Assembly (NCBI RefSeq): GCF_000472785.1
Contig: NZ_AXAL01000031.1
Location: 24,756-88,755, forward strand
DNA from: Mesorhizobium loti CJ3sym
Lineage (GTDB): Bacteria; Pseudomonadota; Alphaproteobacteria; Rhizobiales; Rhizobiaceae
Direction: 5' to 3'
Length of the DNA stretch: 64,000 nt
Under the pieces are notes generated by a model that saw nothing but the letters and a program-made list of their open reading frames with translations, did not search any database and was not told the DNA's origin. This document shows, piece by piece, positions 35,529-44,733 of this stretch (positions are counted from its first letter, which is position 1; each line of letters begins with the position of its first letter). The translations under genes and the position numbers were made by a program.

Positions 35529-37420
35529 TGGCGCAGGTCTCCAACATCGGCCGAACGTCGAGCCAGCACGAGGTGGCCGCCGCCAAGGTCGAGCGGCGAC
35601 AGCATATCCTCGTCGCCCTCGTCGCGGAATTGCGGTCCCCATGCGCTGGTGTCGGAAGCGCCGCTGTGCTTCAGCGTCTTGAAATCCATCGGCCTGTCGA
35701 GATCGGGGAAAGGCACTGCGGCGACCAGCGAACGCGTGTAGGGGTGGATCGGTTTCCTAAGCAGAATTTCGCGCGGCGCAAGCTCGACGATACGCCCGCC
35801 GCACATCACCGCGATGCGGTCCGCCATATAGTCCACCACCGCCAGGTTGTGGGATATGAACAAGTAGGTCAGGCCCAGTTCCTTCTGCAGGTCCTTCAGA
35901 AGGTTCAGGATCTGCGCCTGGACAGAGACATCGAGTGCCGAAACCGGCTCGTCGCAGATCAGGAGTTCAGGCCCCAGCGCCAATGCGCGCGCGATGCCGA
36001 TACGCTGACGCTGCCCGCCGGAGAAACTGTGCGGATAACGCTTGATGAAGCGCGGATCGAGCCCGATTGCCTGCATCAGGCTCTTGACCGTGGCGAGTCG
36101 GGCCGCGGCATTGCCACGTTGATGGATTTCCAGCGGCTCACTCAAGATGTTCTCCACCGTCATGCGAGGTGAAAGCGACGAAACAGGATCCTGGAAGACC
36201 ATCTGGATTTTCGCGCGCAGCATGCGCAGGGCGTCTCCCTCGGCTTCCAAGACGTCGATCGGTCCATCGCGGCCGTTGAAGATCACAGAGCCGCTGCTAG
36301 GGGTGACAGCCCGCATGAGGATCTTGCTGACGGTGGTTTTGCCGGAGCCGCTTTCGCCGACCAGACCCAGGCACTCGCCCCGCCTGATATCGAAGCTCAC
36401 GCCGTCCACGGCGCGAACAGGGGTTTGATGACCGCCGCCGAACCATCCGGACTTGCGGATGGTGAAGGTCTTTGTCAGATCCCTGACCGACAGCAGGATG
36501 TCGTCCGGCCCCTTCGATGCCGGCGCCGTCTGCTTGCCGAGCAGGTTCCCGACATTGACCGGCACCTCGCGGAGCGCCTTTAGCCTTTCACCAGGCTTCA
36601 GGTCGAAATGCGGAACGGCTGCCATCAGACCCTTCAGGTAAGGGTGACCTGGCCGGCGGAATATCGCCTCGACAGGCCCCGCTTCCACGATCTCGCCATG
36701 GTAGATGACCACCACCTCGTCGGCGACATTGGCGACCACGCCGAGGTCGTGCGTGATCAGCAGCATTGCCATGTTCAGCTTGGTCTGAAGCCCGCGCAGC
36801 AATTGCAGGATTTGCGCCTGGATGGTGACGTCCAACGCTGTCGTCGGTTCGTCGGCGATCAACAAAGCGGGCCGGCAGATAAGAGCCATGGCGATCATGG
36901 CGCGCTGACGCAATCCTCCCGAAAGTTCAAACGGATACATGTCGTAGGCGCGCTTGGGATTGGGAAAGCCGACAAGGCTGAGCATTTCCTCGGTCTGTGC
37001 CTTGCGCTCCGGCCGAGCCATGGGCGTATGAATCTGCAGGGATTCGCTGACCTGGTTGCCGATCGTGTGCAGCGGCGACAGCGATGTCATCGGCTCCTGA
37101 AAAATCTTGCCAATGCGGCTGCCTCTCAACGCCCGGATTTCGGGGCCATCACGCGGCATCTGCAGGATATCCTGCGTCGTGCCGGGCTTTTCAGGATCGG
37201 AAAACAGGATACGGCCGCGAACATGGGCTGTGTTCGGCAAAATGCCCATCACTGCCTGGCTCAGAACCGATTTTCCGGAACCGGACTCGCCCACAAGGGC
37301 GGTAACCTTGCCGGGCAGGACGCGAAGACTTGCACGCCTGACGGCATGCAACGGTCCCCCGATAATGGCAAAAGAGATGCCAACATCCTCGATCCGCAGC
37401 AGATCAACGCCTGCATTCAT
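35525..37420 (-). CDS. ABC import ATPase with two nucleotide-binding domains (OppD-OppF fusion)
   Basis: A 631-residue cytoplasmic ATPase with two complete domains. The first has Walker A GESGSGKSVL (residues about 43-52), signature LSGGLRQRAMIAMAL and Walker B LLIADEPTTALD; the second has GESGSGKTTV, FSGGQRQRIGIARAL and LLICDEPVSALD. The linker between them includes the C-terminal oligopeptide-transporter motif GHPYLKGLMAAVP, repeated at the end as HPYTRSLVAAVPFP. The ATG at 37420 starts MNAGVDLLRIEDVG; a longer in-frame extension does not look coding. It heads the operon ATPase, binding protein, OppB, OppC. A cyclase gene lies 157 bases upstream on the same strand. Confidence 0.94.
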   Translation of the reverse strand: MNAGVDLLRIEDVGISFAIIGGPLHAVRRASLRVLPGKVTALVGESGSGKSVLSQAVMGILPNTAHVRGRILFSDPEKPGTTQDILQMPRDGPEIRALRGSRIGKIFQEPMTSLSPLHTIGNQVSESLQIHTPMARPERKAQTEEMLSLVGFPNPKRAYDMYPFELSGGLRQRAMIAMALICRPALLIADEPTTALDVTIQAQILQLLRGLQTKLNMAMLLITHDLGVVANVADEVVVIYHGEIVEAGPVEAIFRRPGHPYLKGLMAAVPHFDLKPGERLKALREVPVNVGNLLGKQTAPASKGPDDILLSVRDLTKTFTIRKSGWFGGGHQTPVRAVDGVSFDIRRGECLGLVGESGSGKTTVSKILMRAVTPSSGSVIFNGRDGPIDVLEAEGDALRMLRAKIQMVFQDPVSSLSPRMTVENILSEPLEIHQRGNAAARLATVKSLMQAIGLDPRFIKRYPHSFSGGQRQRIGIARALALGPELLICDEPVSALDVSVQAQILNLLKDLQKELGLTYLFISHNLAVVDYMADRIAVMCGGRIVELAPREILLRKPIHPYTRSLVAAVPFPDLDRPMDFKTLKHSGASDTSAWGPQFRDEGDEDMLSPLDLGGGHLVLARRSADVGDLRH

Positions 37421-37577
37421 TCTCACGCCAGCCCCACTCTGGAGGCCTGCCAGGTGGCAGGCCCAGAAAGCGAGACTAGCGCATTGCCAGCCTAGAGCAA
37501 CTTGGATTCGAAACGATCCTCCCGGCGGAGCCGGCGACCGGACTGCATACCAGGGCGTTCGGATCGGATCGTGGCGG

Positions 37578-38939
37578 TTACTGGAGCTTCCTCCGGTCGC
37601 CCACCGACAGTCGCGCGGCATCGCGATGAAGCAGCATGACCTGCTCGGCTTCGGATCTTCGGTCGTGAGCCGGCTCCAGCGCGCCGTCTTCATCGAGTGC
37701 GAGAGCACCCGACAGATTGGGTGCAAGCACCGTCAGCTTCTGCTTGATGCCCGCCAGTTCCTCATTGCCGAGCGTCAACCAGCTGTTGGCGCCGCAATAG
37801 CTGGCGAAGTCCTTGCTGGCGAGAACGCTGTGCGGATATTTCTTGGTCAGGGTCTGGAGGCGCTGGACCTCGTTTACAGCCGAGCCGAAGACAGAGAATG
37901 TGAGCCGGTCGGTAAGCCCGACATTGCCGAACATGACATTGCCGACATGCAGGCCGATACCAAAGTTTATGTCGCCCAACCCCTGCTCCTTTCTGCGCAG
38001 ATTGAGTTCCATCATGCGCGCGGTGGCCTTGTGCGCTGCCGCAAGAGCAGCCTGGCAGGCGATCTCGGACTGCGAGCGGTGTCTTTCGCAAGGGTACACG
38101 GCAATGAAGCCATCCCCCAGGAAACTCATGATCTGCCCGCCTCTGCGATTGAAAGGTGCAGCAATGGCATCGAAAAACTGGTTCAGCGTATCGATATAGA
38201 TTTCGCGGCCGGAGGTTTCGGCAAGCCTAGTCGACCCGCGCATATCGCCCATGACCAGTGCGGCCCGGATTGTGTCGCCCTCGCCGCGCTTGATCTGGCC
38301 GTCCAGCACGCGCCTGCCGGCGTCGCCACCGAGATAAGTGGTCATCATGTTGTCGGCGAGCTTGGTGAGTACCGCCATCTTGGTTGCGATAGCGAGATGG
38401 TTCTGGATGCGCAGCAGCGCCGAAATCATGCTGTCGCTGAAGCCTGCAGCACTGTCGGTGGACCAGGACCCCAACATGCCCTGACTGGTGTTGCCGTTGA
38501 AGGGATGGACGAAAGCCATGTAATCGGTGACGCCCATAAGCTTGAGTTCATCGAAAACAGGAAACTCCGACGGCACCGACGCGTTGAACCGGCGCCGCAG
38601 ATGGTCGAGCTTGTTGCTGAGCAGATGGTAGTATGGGCTGGTAAGGAATCTGTCGGACTGCACGCCGCCCTCCTTGCGGAAGCCTTCCATTTCCATGCCC
38701 TGGCCGCGAAGCCAGGTGAAGCCAAGCGCGTCATAAAGCGGATGCAGCATCGAAAAACTCAAATGCACCCGCTTCAGGGGCAGGCCGGCAGCGGCCAGCC
38801 GTTCACAAAAGCCTTTTACCAATGTTTCCAGGTCGTTGCCTGCCAGCGCCGATTGGGTCAGCCAATCGGCAACCTTATCCATAAGAATGGTGGAAATTTC
38901 TGCTTGCGCTGTGCTCATACTGTCTCGAAACCCGTCCAT
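37578..38939 (-). CDS. Class III cyclase with rhizobial N-terminal domain
   Basis: About 453 residues. The start is uncertain: ATG at 38939 (GGCGGA upstream) or ATG at 38918. The N-terminal half contains FCERLAAAGLPLKRVHLSFS...HPLYDALGFTWLRG, a domain seen in many rhizobial cyclases, probably a sensor. The cyclase domain (residues about 230-400) has VMGDMRGSTRLAE and SFLGDGFIAVY with both metal Asp residues and VFGSAVNEVQRLQ with Asn and Arg. The usual Lys before the second Asp is replaced (QIMSFLGDG) and the purine Asp is missing, so base choice or activity may differ. The gene precedes the Opp-type operon in the same direction. Confidence 0.88.
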   Translation of the reverse strand: MDGFRDSMSTAQAEISTILMDKVADWLTQSALAGNDLETLVKGFCERLAAAGLPLKRVHLSFSMLHPLYDALGFTWLRGQGMEMEGFRKEGGVQSDRFLTSPYYHLLSNKLDHLRRRFNASVPSEFPVFDELKLMGVTDYMAFVHPFNGNTSQGMLGSWSTDSAAGFSDSMISALLRIQNHLAIATKMAVLTKLADNMMTTYLGGDAGRRVLDGQIKRGEGDTIRAALVMGDMRGSTRLAETSGREIYIDTLNQFFDAIAAPFNRRGGQIMSFLGDGFIAVYPCERHRSQSEIACQAALAAAHKATARMMELNLRRKEQGLGDINFGIGLHVGNVMFGNVGLTDRLTFSVFGSAVNEVQRLQTLTKKYPHSVLASKDFASYCGANSWLTLGNEELAGIKQKLTVLAPNLSGALALDEDGALEPAHDRRSEAEQVMLLHRDAARLSVGDRRKLQ

Positions 38940-39154
38940 TGATCCGCCATAACTCAGTCCGCCAACGATCCAAAGATAAGCCCCGAAGTCAACGAGGCCG
39001 GCTTCGGCGGCAAAAGCGGCGAAGAATTTCTCGGATGACTGTCCTTGCAGCCAAGGACCAGGCGCAACTGCATTTATCATTATGTGGCGAGGCTGCCGGC
39101 GAAGTGCAATCACGATCCTGACATCGGGCAAAAAATTCGCCGGCTCAGACGCCG

Positions 39155-40498
39155 TCAGGCCTTCACCACCGTCTCTCTGGTCAGCCCGAGGCGGCCAAAG
39201 ACATTGCGTGTGTCGACGATCAGAAGGGCGTGATCAGCGATCGCCTGATAGTCGATCGCGTCGTGGTCGGTTGCAACGACGACAGCATCGAAATCCTTCA
39301 AGGCCGCCTCGGTCAATTCCACCGAGCGGCGTCCCTTGATCGCCATATGCTCCCGCGTGGTCGGGATCTCGGTAACATGCGGATCGTGGAATTCCGCCTT
39401 GCCGCCCCATTCCTCGATGAGTTCAATGAGCCGCAGTGAGGGGCTTTCGCGGATGTCGGGCACATTCTTCTTATAGGCTAGCCCGATGATGAGAATGCGC
39501 GAGCGGCTGAGCGCTTTGCCGCAGCGCCGGTCCAGTGCCTTCGCCAGTTCATCGACCACATGACGCGGCATGGCTGTATTGATCTCTGCCGCCAGCTCGA
39601 TGAAGCGGGTCGGCAGTTCGTATTCGCGCGCCTTCCACGTCAGGTAGAAGGGATCGATCGGAACGCAGTGCCCGCCAAGTCCGGGGCCAGGATAGAAAGG
39701 CATATAGCCGAAGGGCTTGGTCTTTGCGGCCTCGATCACCTCCCATATGTCGATGCCCATCGCACCGAGCACGACCTTCAACTCGTTGACGAGGGCTATA
39801 TTGACCGAGCGGAAGATGTTTTCCGTCAGCTTGACCGCCTCGGCGGTCGCCGTGGTGGAAACCGGAACGACGGTCTCGACCACGTTCTGGTAGAAAGCCT
39901 GGACGAGCGTCGCCGCTTCAACGCCGTCGCCTGCCACGACCTTGGGGATCGTCGCGACTTCGAAGCTGCGATTGCCGGGATCCTCGCGTTCGGGCGAGAA
40001 GCCGAGGAAGAAGTCCGTCTTCGACTGCAAGCCGGTTTCTTCCAGTATGGGCTTGATCACGTCGTCGGTGGTGCCGGGATAGGTGGTCGATTCCAGCACG
40101 ATCAGCTGGCCGAGACGCAGATGCTTGGCGATGGTGGCTGCCGTGTTCCTGACAAAGGAGAGGTCCGGCTCGCGGTGTTTGGTCAGCGGTGTCGGAACGC
40201 AGATGATGATGACATCACAGACGGCCAGCTCGGAAAAATCGGCGGTGGCGCGGAAACGTCCGCTCGCCACCTGGCCGGCAAGGGCCATCGACGTCACCGC
40301 CTCGATGTAGGATTGGCCCTTGTTCAGGCTCTCGACCTTCTGGGTTTCGATGTCGAAGCCGGAAACCGGAAAGCCGGCGCGCGCGATCGCAACCGACAGC
40401 GGCAACCCGACATAGCCCAGTCCGATCACGCCGACTTGCGCGGCGCGCGTCGAAATCCGGTTCAAAAGACGGTCATATGTGGATCGTGAGGCGTCCAA
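39155..40498 (-). CDS. UDP-sugar dehydrogenase (UDP-N-acetyl-hexosamine 6-dehydrogenase type)
   Basis: A 447-residue NAD-dependent enzyme that oxidises C6 of a nucleotide sugar to a uronic acid. Visible are the NAD motif VIGLGYVGLPLSVAIARAG, VPTPLTKHREPDLS, LESTTYPGTT, the active-site region GPGLGGHCVPIDPFYLTWKA with the catalytic Cys, and the C-terminal AYKKNVPDIRESPS. These features fit the WbpA/TviB/WecC group rather than simple UDP-glucose dehydrogenase. The start appears to be TTG at 40498 with GGGAAAG before it; no in-frame ATG is close. It supplies an acidic sugar for the glycan locus that follows. Confidence 0.93.
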   Translation of the reverse strand: MDASRSTYDRLLNRISTRAAQVGVIGLGYVGLPLSVAIARAGFPVSGFDIETQKVESLNKGQSYIEAVTSMALAGQVASGRFRATADFSELAVCDVIIICVPTPLTKHREPDLSFVRNTAATIAKHLRLGQLIVLESTTYPGTTDDVIKPILEETGLQSKTDFFLGFSPEREDPGNRSFEVATIPKVVAGDGVEAATLVQAFYQNVVETVVPVSTTATAEAVKLTENIFRSVNIALVNELKVVLGAMGIDIWEVIEAAKTKPFGYMPFYPGPGLGGHCVPIDPFYLTWKAREYELPTRFIELAAEINTAMPRHVVDELAKALDRRCGKALSRSRILIIGLAYKKNVPDIRESPSLRLIELIEEWGGKAEFHDPHVTEIPTTREHMAIKGRRSVELTEAALKDFDAVVVATDHDAIDYQAIADHALLIVDTRNVFGRLGLTRETVVKA

Positions 40499-40610
40499 AA
40501 AACTACTTTCCCGTCAATTCGGACAGACTACCCGCGCCCATGGCGAGGCTCACCGGGTCCCCAAGAACCATGGCCGAGGCATATTGCCGAAAATCGATTT
40601 CCGCAAGCCG

Positions 40611-41780
40611 TCATTGGACCGGCGCCTTCGCCTTCAGGTTTGCGGCAGCCATCGCATAGCCGCCGTCGGCGCCATCGATGAAATGAACATGATCGGGCTG
40701 CAGCGGCGAGATGACGAGGCAGGTCATCAAGGCCGACTTCTGGCGGTGCAGGCCATAGCTGCAAATGCCCGCCTCTTCCGCCTGTTTCAGCCGGTTCTCG
40801 ATCCGGTGTAAGACATCCGCGTCAACATCGATGGTCATCTTCAAGCCGTCGTCGAACTTGCGGAAATCCGAATTGCTGGCCACCTCGCGCTTGTAGACCT
40901 TCGGATCGAAACGACCGATGGTCCAGCCAAATCTATCGGCGACCGCCGTAAGCGTCATCAGGAACATCACCCACAGCTTCGCCAGCCACCGTCGCCCTGG
41001 CGGCGCCGTGGCCCGCGCCTCGACATCGAGGCCAGCGGGCATGAGACTATAGCCTGGCCCGTCCACCGGCACCGGGTGGCCATCACGCTCCTGCCTGCCG
41101 GCAAGCGCGATGATGTCGGACGCCAGAAACTGAAAACCGCGCAAGTCTCGCGAAGCCCCCGGTATGGCTATGATCGAGACGATTTCGCCGTGCCGGGCTT
41201 CGATCGGGTTCCAGCGGCAGGAGAGGCCGGTCAGATCCGGCCGCGCGCCGGCCGGCGCAGGGTCGATGCGGTAGCGCCCGGCTTTCATCTCGGCTTCCGC
41301 CCAACTGCCGCCACCGCCGGCGAACATGGCATAGAAGGCCGCTTCGGAGGCCTGGAACCTCGCCACGCGAACATCGAAGCCTTGCGCTCTTATGTCCTTT
41401 ATCGGCACGATTGCCGCACGCAAGGTCAGGTCCAGTTCGTCCGCCACCCATCTCTGGACAGAAGCCAGCGCGTTGCGGGCGATCTCAAGCGCCGAGCCGG
41501 GAAACGCCACGAGTGCGCCGTCGCCGCCGAAGACATAGGGAAGATCTTGCCGGCCCAGCGCATTGAGCAGCGCCGAAATGACGCTGGCGCCGGCCATATT
41601 GACGGTTTTATAGCGCCCCGCCTCGATCGCCTTGGTCGAGCCGACAATGTCGGCGGTGGCCAGCGCCCAGCCATCGGGCAGAGGCCGATAATTGTCGATA
41701 TCGGCAACGCTTTCGAACTTTGCGAAGACTGGCAAGGAACCGACAAACGGGTCGGACGCGACAGCTGTTTCCATGAGCAT
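40611..41780 (-). CDS. DUF3095 protein with cyclase-like fold
   Basis: About 389 residues (ATG at 41780; ATGs at 41774 and 41792 are alternatives). The sequence DNYRPLPDGWALATADIVGSTKAIEAGRYKTVNMAGA and FGGDGALVAFP mark the DUF3095 family. TADIVGST and GGDGALVAF look like the two metal-Asp motifs of class III cyclases (inference), but the later Asn/Arg motif of active cyclases is not clear. A single hydrophobic stretch near residue 285 (WLAKLWVMFLMTLTAVAD) may touch the membrane. The biochemical role of the family is unknown to me. It is divergent from the glycosyltransferase gene, with 86 bases between starts. Confidence 0.87.
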   Translation of the reverse strand: MLMETAVASDPFVGSLPVFAKFESVADIDNYRPLPDGWALATADIVGSTKAIEAGRYKTVNMAGASVISALLNALGRQDLPYVFGGDGALVAFPGSALEIARNALASVQRWVADELDLTLRAAIVPIKDIRAQGFDVRVARFQASEAAFYAMFAGGGGSWAEAEMKAGRYRIDPAPAGARPDLTGLSCRWNPIEARHGEIVSIIAIPGASRDLRGFQFLASDIIALAGRQERDGHPVPVDGPGYSLMPAGLDVEARATAPPGRRWLAKLWVMFLMTLTAVADRFGWTIGRFDPKVYKREVASNSDFRKFDDGLKMTIDVDADVLHRIENRLKQAEEAGICSYGLHRQKSALMTCLVISPLQPDHVHFIDGADGGYAMAAANLKAKAPVQ

Positions 41781-41866
41781 TAGATAGCACATTCCAACGC
41801 TTGAAGGTGAAGTCGATCGTGCTTCGAAATTGACTTGCGCAGGCTTTCCGATGATAGGGTCGCGCG

Positions 41867-42955
41867 ATGCGAATTGCCTTCTACGCGCCGCTGAAGTCAC
41901 CCAATCATCCCGTCGTCTCCGGCGACCGCCAGATGGCACGGATGCTGGTCAAGGCGCTGGAGCACGGAGGGCATAGCGTCGAACTGGCATCTGAGTTGCG
42001 CTTCTATCTACGCCAGCCGGAGCCGAAAAGTTTCGATGCGCTCAAGATCGAGGCCACGGACGAGGCCGAGCGGCTGACCAAGCTTTGGCATCGTGACGGC
42101 AAGCCAGATCTCTGGTTCACCTACCATCCCTATTACAAGGCGCCCGACTTGATCGGGCCCAAGCTGGCGTCGACCTTTGCTGTCCCCTATGTGACAGCGG
42201 AAGCCTCCTATTCGAGGCGACGCAACGCCGGCTTGTGGGCCGATAGCCAAGGCTTGGTGGCGCGAGCCATCGAAAAGGCGGCGCTGAACATCTGCTTCAC
42301 CCAAAGGGATCGCCAGGGGCTGACAGATGCGATTCCCCAGGCCGTATTCGATATGCTTTCGCCCTTCATCGACACATCGGCATTCCGCGACATGCCGTCA
42401 CGGAGTTGTCCGACGCGCCTCGTTACCGTCGCCATGATGCGCCCGGGCGACAAAGTCGAAAGCTATCGCATGCTGGCGCAAGCCCTCGGCTCGATCGGCC
42501 ACCTGCCCTGGACCATGTCGGTCGTCGGGGACGGGCCTGCCCGTGACGAGGTCAAAGGGCAATTCGCCGGCTTGCCCGCCGACCGTATCGAATGGCTTGG
42601 CGCGATCGAGCCGGCCGCCGTGCCGGATGTTCTTTACAGCGGGGGAATCTACGTCTGGCCGGGTTATGGCGAGGCCTATGGCGTTGCCTATCTTGAAGCA
42701 CAGGCCGCCGGCCTTCCGGTGGTGGCTCAGGACATCGCCGGCGTGCCGGAGGTCGTGCGGGATGGCCAGACCGGGTTTCTCACCCCGCCGGGCGATGTCG
42801 CGGCGTTCGCTTTCGCCATTGAAAGGCTTCTGACCCGTAACGACGAAAGAACCATCATGGCCGCACAAGCCAGGCGTTTCGTCCTCGAAGAACGTTCTCT
42901 CGGTGGCGCGGCGGCGCGTCTGGCCGAACTTCTCAAAAAGATTCCGGTCTCATGA
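41867..42955 (+). CDS. Glycosyltransferase, GT4 type
   Basis: A 362-residue GT-B enzyme. The C-terminal half holds the donor-binding site of GT4 enzymes: WPGYGEAYGVAYLEAQAAGLPVVAQDIAGVPEVV with the EX7E pattern, preceded by VVGDGPARDEVKGQ. The N-terminal half (MRIAFYAPLKSPNHPVVSGDRQMARMLVKALEHGGH) binds the acceptor. It adds a sugar to a lipid- or glycan-linked acceptor at the inner membrane, judging from the locus. The stop overlaps the deacetylase start (ATGA at 42952), so the two act together. Confidence 0.92.
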   Translation: MRIAFYAPLKSPNHPVVSGDRQMARMLVKALEHGGHSVELASELRFYLRQPEPKSFDALKIEATDEAERLTKLWHRDGKPDLWFTYHPYYKAPDLIGPKLASTFAVPYVTAEASYSRRRNAGLWADSQGLVARAIEKAALNICFTQRDRQGLTDAIPQAVFDMLSPFIDTSAFRDMPSRSCPTRLVTVAMMRPGDKVESYRMLAQALGSIGHLPWTMSVVGDGPARDEVKGQFAGLPADRIEWLGAIEPAAVPDVLYSGGIYVWPGYGEAYGVAYLEAQAAGLPVVAQDIAGVPEVVRDGQTGFLTPPGDVAAFAFAIERLLTRNDERTIMAAQARRFVLEERSLGGAAARLAELLKKIPVS

Positions 42956-43728
42956 CAACCGGTCCGATCTGGCAGCCCTTGGTGGAAGAACTGGCGCGCC
43001 GGCAACGGGCGGGCCGCAAGGCGGAGTTCTGGCTACGCGACGATGATGCCGTGGATCCGACGCCGGCGCTTGATCGGCTGCTCGACCTCACCGGCGAATT
43101 CGCGGTTCCGGTCACTCTGGCCGTCATTCCGGCGCAGACCGACGGGAAGCTTGTCGTGCGGCTTGACGAGGCGCCGCATGCCACGGTCGCCGTCCATGGC
43201 TGGGCGCACCGAAATCATGCGCCCGAGAACCAGAAAAAACAGGAGCTCGGTGCGCATCGGCCACGCGATGCGGTGCTCGATGATCTGGCTCGCGGGCTGT
43301 CGCACGTGACCGGCCTGCACGGCACACGTGCCGTTCCGATGCTGGTGCCACCCTGGAACAGGATCGACGCCGGCCTAGTGTCCGACCTTGGATCGATAGG
43401 ATTTGCGGCATTGTCGGTCTTTGGCCCGCCGAAGCCGGCTTCGCTGGCGGTCATCAACAGCAATGTCGACATCATGGATTGGCATGGCACGCGCGGTTGC
43501 CGAGATCATGGCCTCTTGGTTCAGGCTATCATCGCGCAATTGCAGCATGCAGACGACGGTGGCGAACCGGTCGGCGTTCTCACCCACCATCTCGTACATG
43601 ATGAATCGGCCTGGCTTTTCCTCGAACGGCTGTTCGCAGTCACCGCACAGGCCGAAGCCTGCGCATGGCTTCCGATCCGGACATTGATCGGGCGCAGCGC
43701 CGCCACAGCAATTCCAAGAAAAGTGTGA
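42952..43728 (+). CDS. Polysaccharide-deacetylase-like protein
   Basis: A 258-residue protein distantly like NodB-fold deacetylases: FWLRDDDAVDPTPALDRLLDLT (the Asp pair near residue 28), VAVHGWAHRNHAP with His ligands near 82-90, VPPWNRID near 135, and VLTHHLVHDESAW near the end. It has no signal peptide, so it would act in the cytoplasm, for example on a lipid- or nucleotide-linked sugar. It overlaps the glycosyltransferase by four bases. The last codons (IPRKV, stop at 43726-43728) lie inside a rhizobial palindromic element, so insertion of that element seems to have set the present C terminus. Confidence 0.85.
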   Translation: MTTGPIWQPLVEELARRQRAGRKAEFWLRDDDAVDPTPALDRLLDLTGEFAVPVTLAVIPAQTDGKLVVRLDEAPHATVAVHGWAHRNHAPENQKKQELGAHRPRDAVLDDLARGLSHVTGLHGTRAVPMLVPPWNRIDAGLVSDLGSIGFAALSVFGPPKPASLAVINSNVDIMDWHGTRGCRDHGLLVQAIIAQLQHADDGGEPVGVLTHHLVHDESAWLFLERLFAVTAQAEACAWLPIRTLIGRSAATAIPRKV

Positions 43729-43742
43729 GCGGTTTTGCCGGG
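43714..43742. repeat. Palindromic element core overlapping the deacetylase stop
   Basis: CCAAGAAAAGTGTGAGCGGT followed by TTTGCCGG resembles the core of the rhizobial palindrome at 24154-24204 (AAAAGTGTGAACCGGTTTT). The arms are less perfect here. It provides the stop codon of the gene at 42952-43728. Confidence 0.6.
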
Positions 43743-43801
43743 AAAAGCGCATAGGGCTTTCCCTTGGGAATCGCGTCAAAACGGATATGAAGCAAAATAA
43801 C

Positions 43802-44656
43802 TCAGCGCCCTTTGTGCAATGCGACTGGAAATTCCAGCGTCTGGCCGTCCCGCGCGGCAAAAGCGCCGGCAAACCTGTCTTTGGCCAGCTTTTCGATCTC
43901 CTCCAGTTCCTCGTCGGTGCGTGACGGATCGTGGTGAAACAGCGCGAGCCCCCGCGCACCGGCCGCCTCACAGAGCTTGACGCCCTGTTGCCATGTCGAG
44001 TGCCCGTTACCGTGGCGGCGTTCCATTTCCTCTTCCGTGTAGGTACAATCGTAAATGACGAGGTCGGCATCTCTAATCAGGCCGAGCACCGCCTGATCGA
44101 GCTTGTCCGGCTCGTGCTCGGTATCTGTGATCACCGCCACGACGCGGTCGGCCCATTCCACCCGGTAGCCTATGCAGCCGCCCGGATGGACAAGACTGCC
44201 GGTTCGCACCACCACCCCCTCGCGCGGCTGAAGCACGTCTCCGGACACGAAATCGCGACAGTCGAGGCTTGCCTTGCAGACGTCCAGTTTCACCGGAAAC
44301 CACGGCGGCCGTATGAACTTATCGATCATCTGCCGGGTCGTCATGCGTCCTGCAAGATGTCCCGACCAAAGCGTAACCTTGACGCTCCGGTCATAGATCG
44401 GGGCAAAAAACGGCAGCCCGATGATGTGATCGTAATGGCAATGAGTGAAAAGCAGGTCGAAATCGGTCACGCCCGACGCCCGAAGCGCCCCGCCGGCAGG
44501 CCGCAGGCCGGATCCCGCGTCAAACAGAAGCGTATGCTTGCCACATCGCATCTCAATGCAGCTTGTGTTGCCGCCATAGCGAGAGAATTCTGGCCCCGAT
44601 ACCGAAATGCTGCCGCGCACGCCCCAAAATCTGACCAGGAAAACGTTGTCGTCCAT
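43802..44656 (-). CDS. MBL-fold metallo-hydrolase, PhnP/cyclic-phosphodiesterase-like
   Basis: A 284-residue metallo-beta-lactamase-fold protein. FWGVRGSISVSGPEFSRYGG near the N terminus and LLFDAGSGLRPAG are typical of a group that includes bacterial cyclic-nucleotide phosphodiesterase-like and PhnP-like enzymes. The metal motif THCHYDH at residues 71-77 is intact, and LVHPGGCIGYRV, AVITDTEHE and FHHDPSRT provide later ligands. The ATG at 44656 gives MDDNVFLVRFWG. It lies 77 bases after the cyclic-nucleotide-binding protein on the same strand, so hydrolysis of a cyclic nucleotide or related phosphodiester is a sensible guess (inference). Confidence 0.88.
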   Translation of the reverse strand: MDDNVFLVRFWGVRGSISVSGPEFSRYGGNTSCIEMRCGKHTLLFDAGSGLRPAGGALRASGVTDFDLLFTHCHYDHIIGLPFFAPIYDRSVKVTLWSGHLAGRMTTRQMIDKFIRPPWFPVKLDVCKASLDCRDFVSGDVLQPREGVVVRTGSLVHPGGCIGYRVEWADRVVAVITDTEHEPDKLDQAVLGLIRDADLVIYDCTYTEEEMERRHGNGHSTWQQGVKLCEAAGARGLALFHHDPSRTDEELEEIEKLAKDRFAGAFAARDGQTLEFPVALHKGR

Positions 44657-44733
44657 GCTGCAACCCCTTCGCAGTCCCGTCGCCATGATAGGCAGTGCCA
44701 TCACGACGGCGAGGCTTAAGCGCACATCACTCG

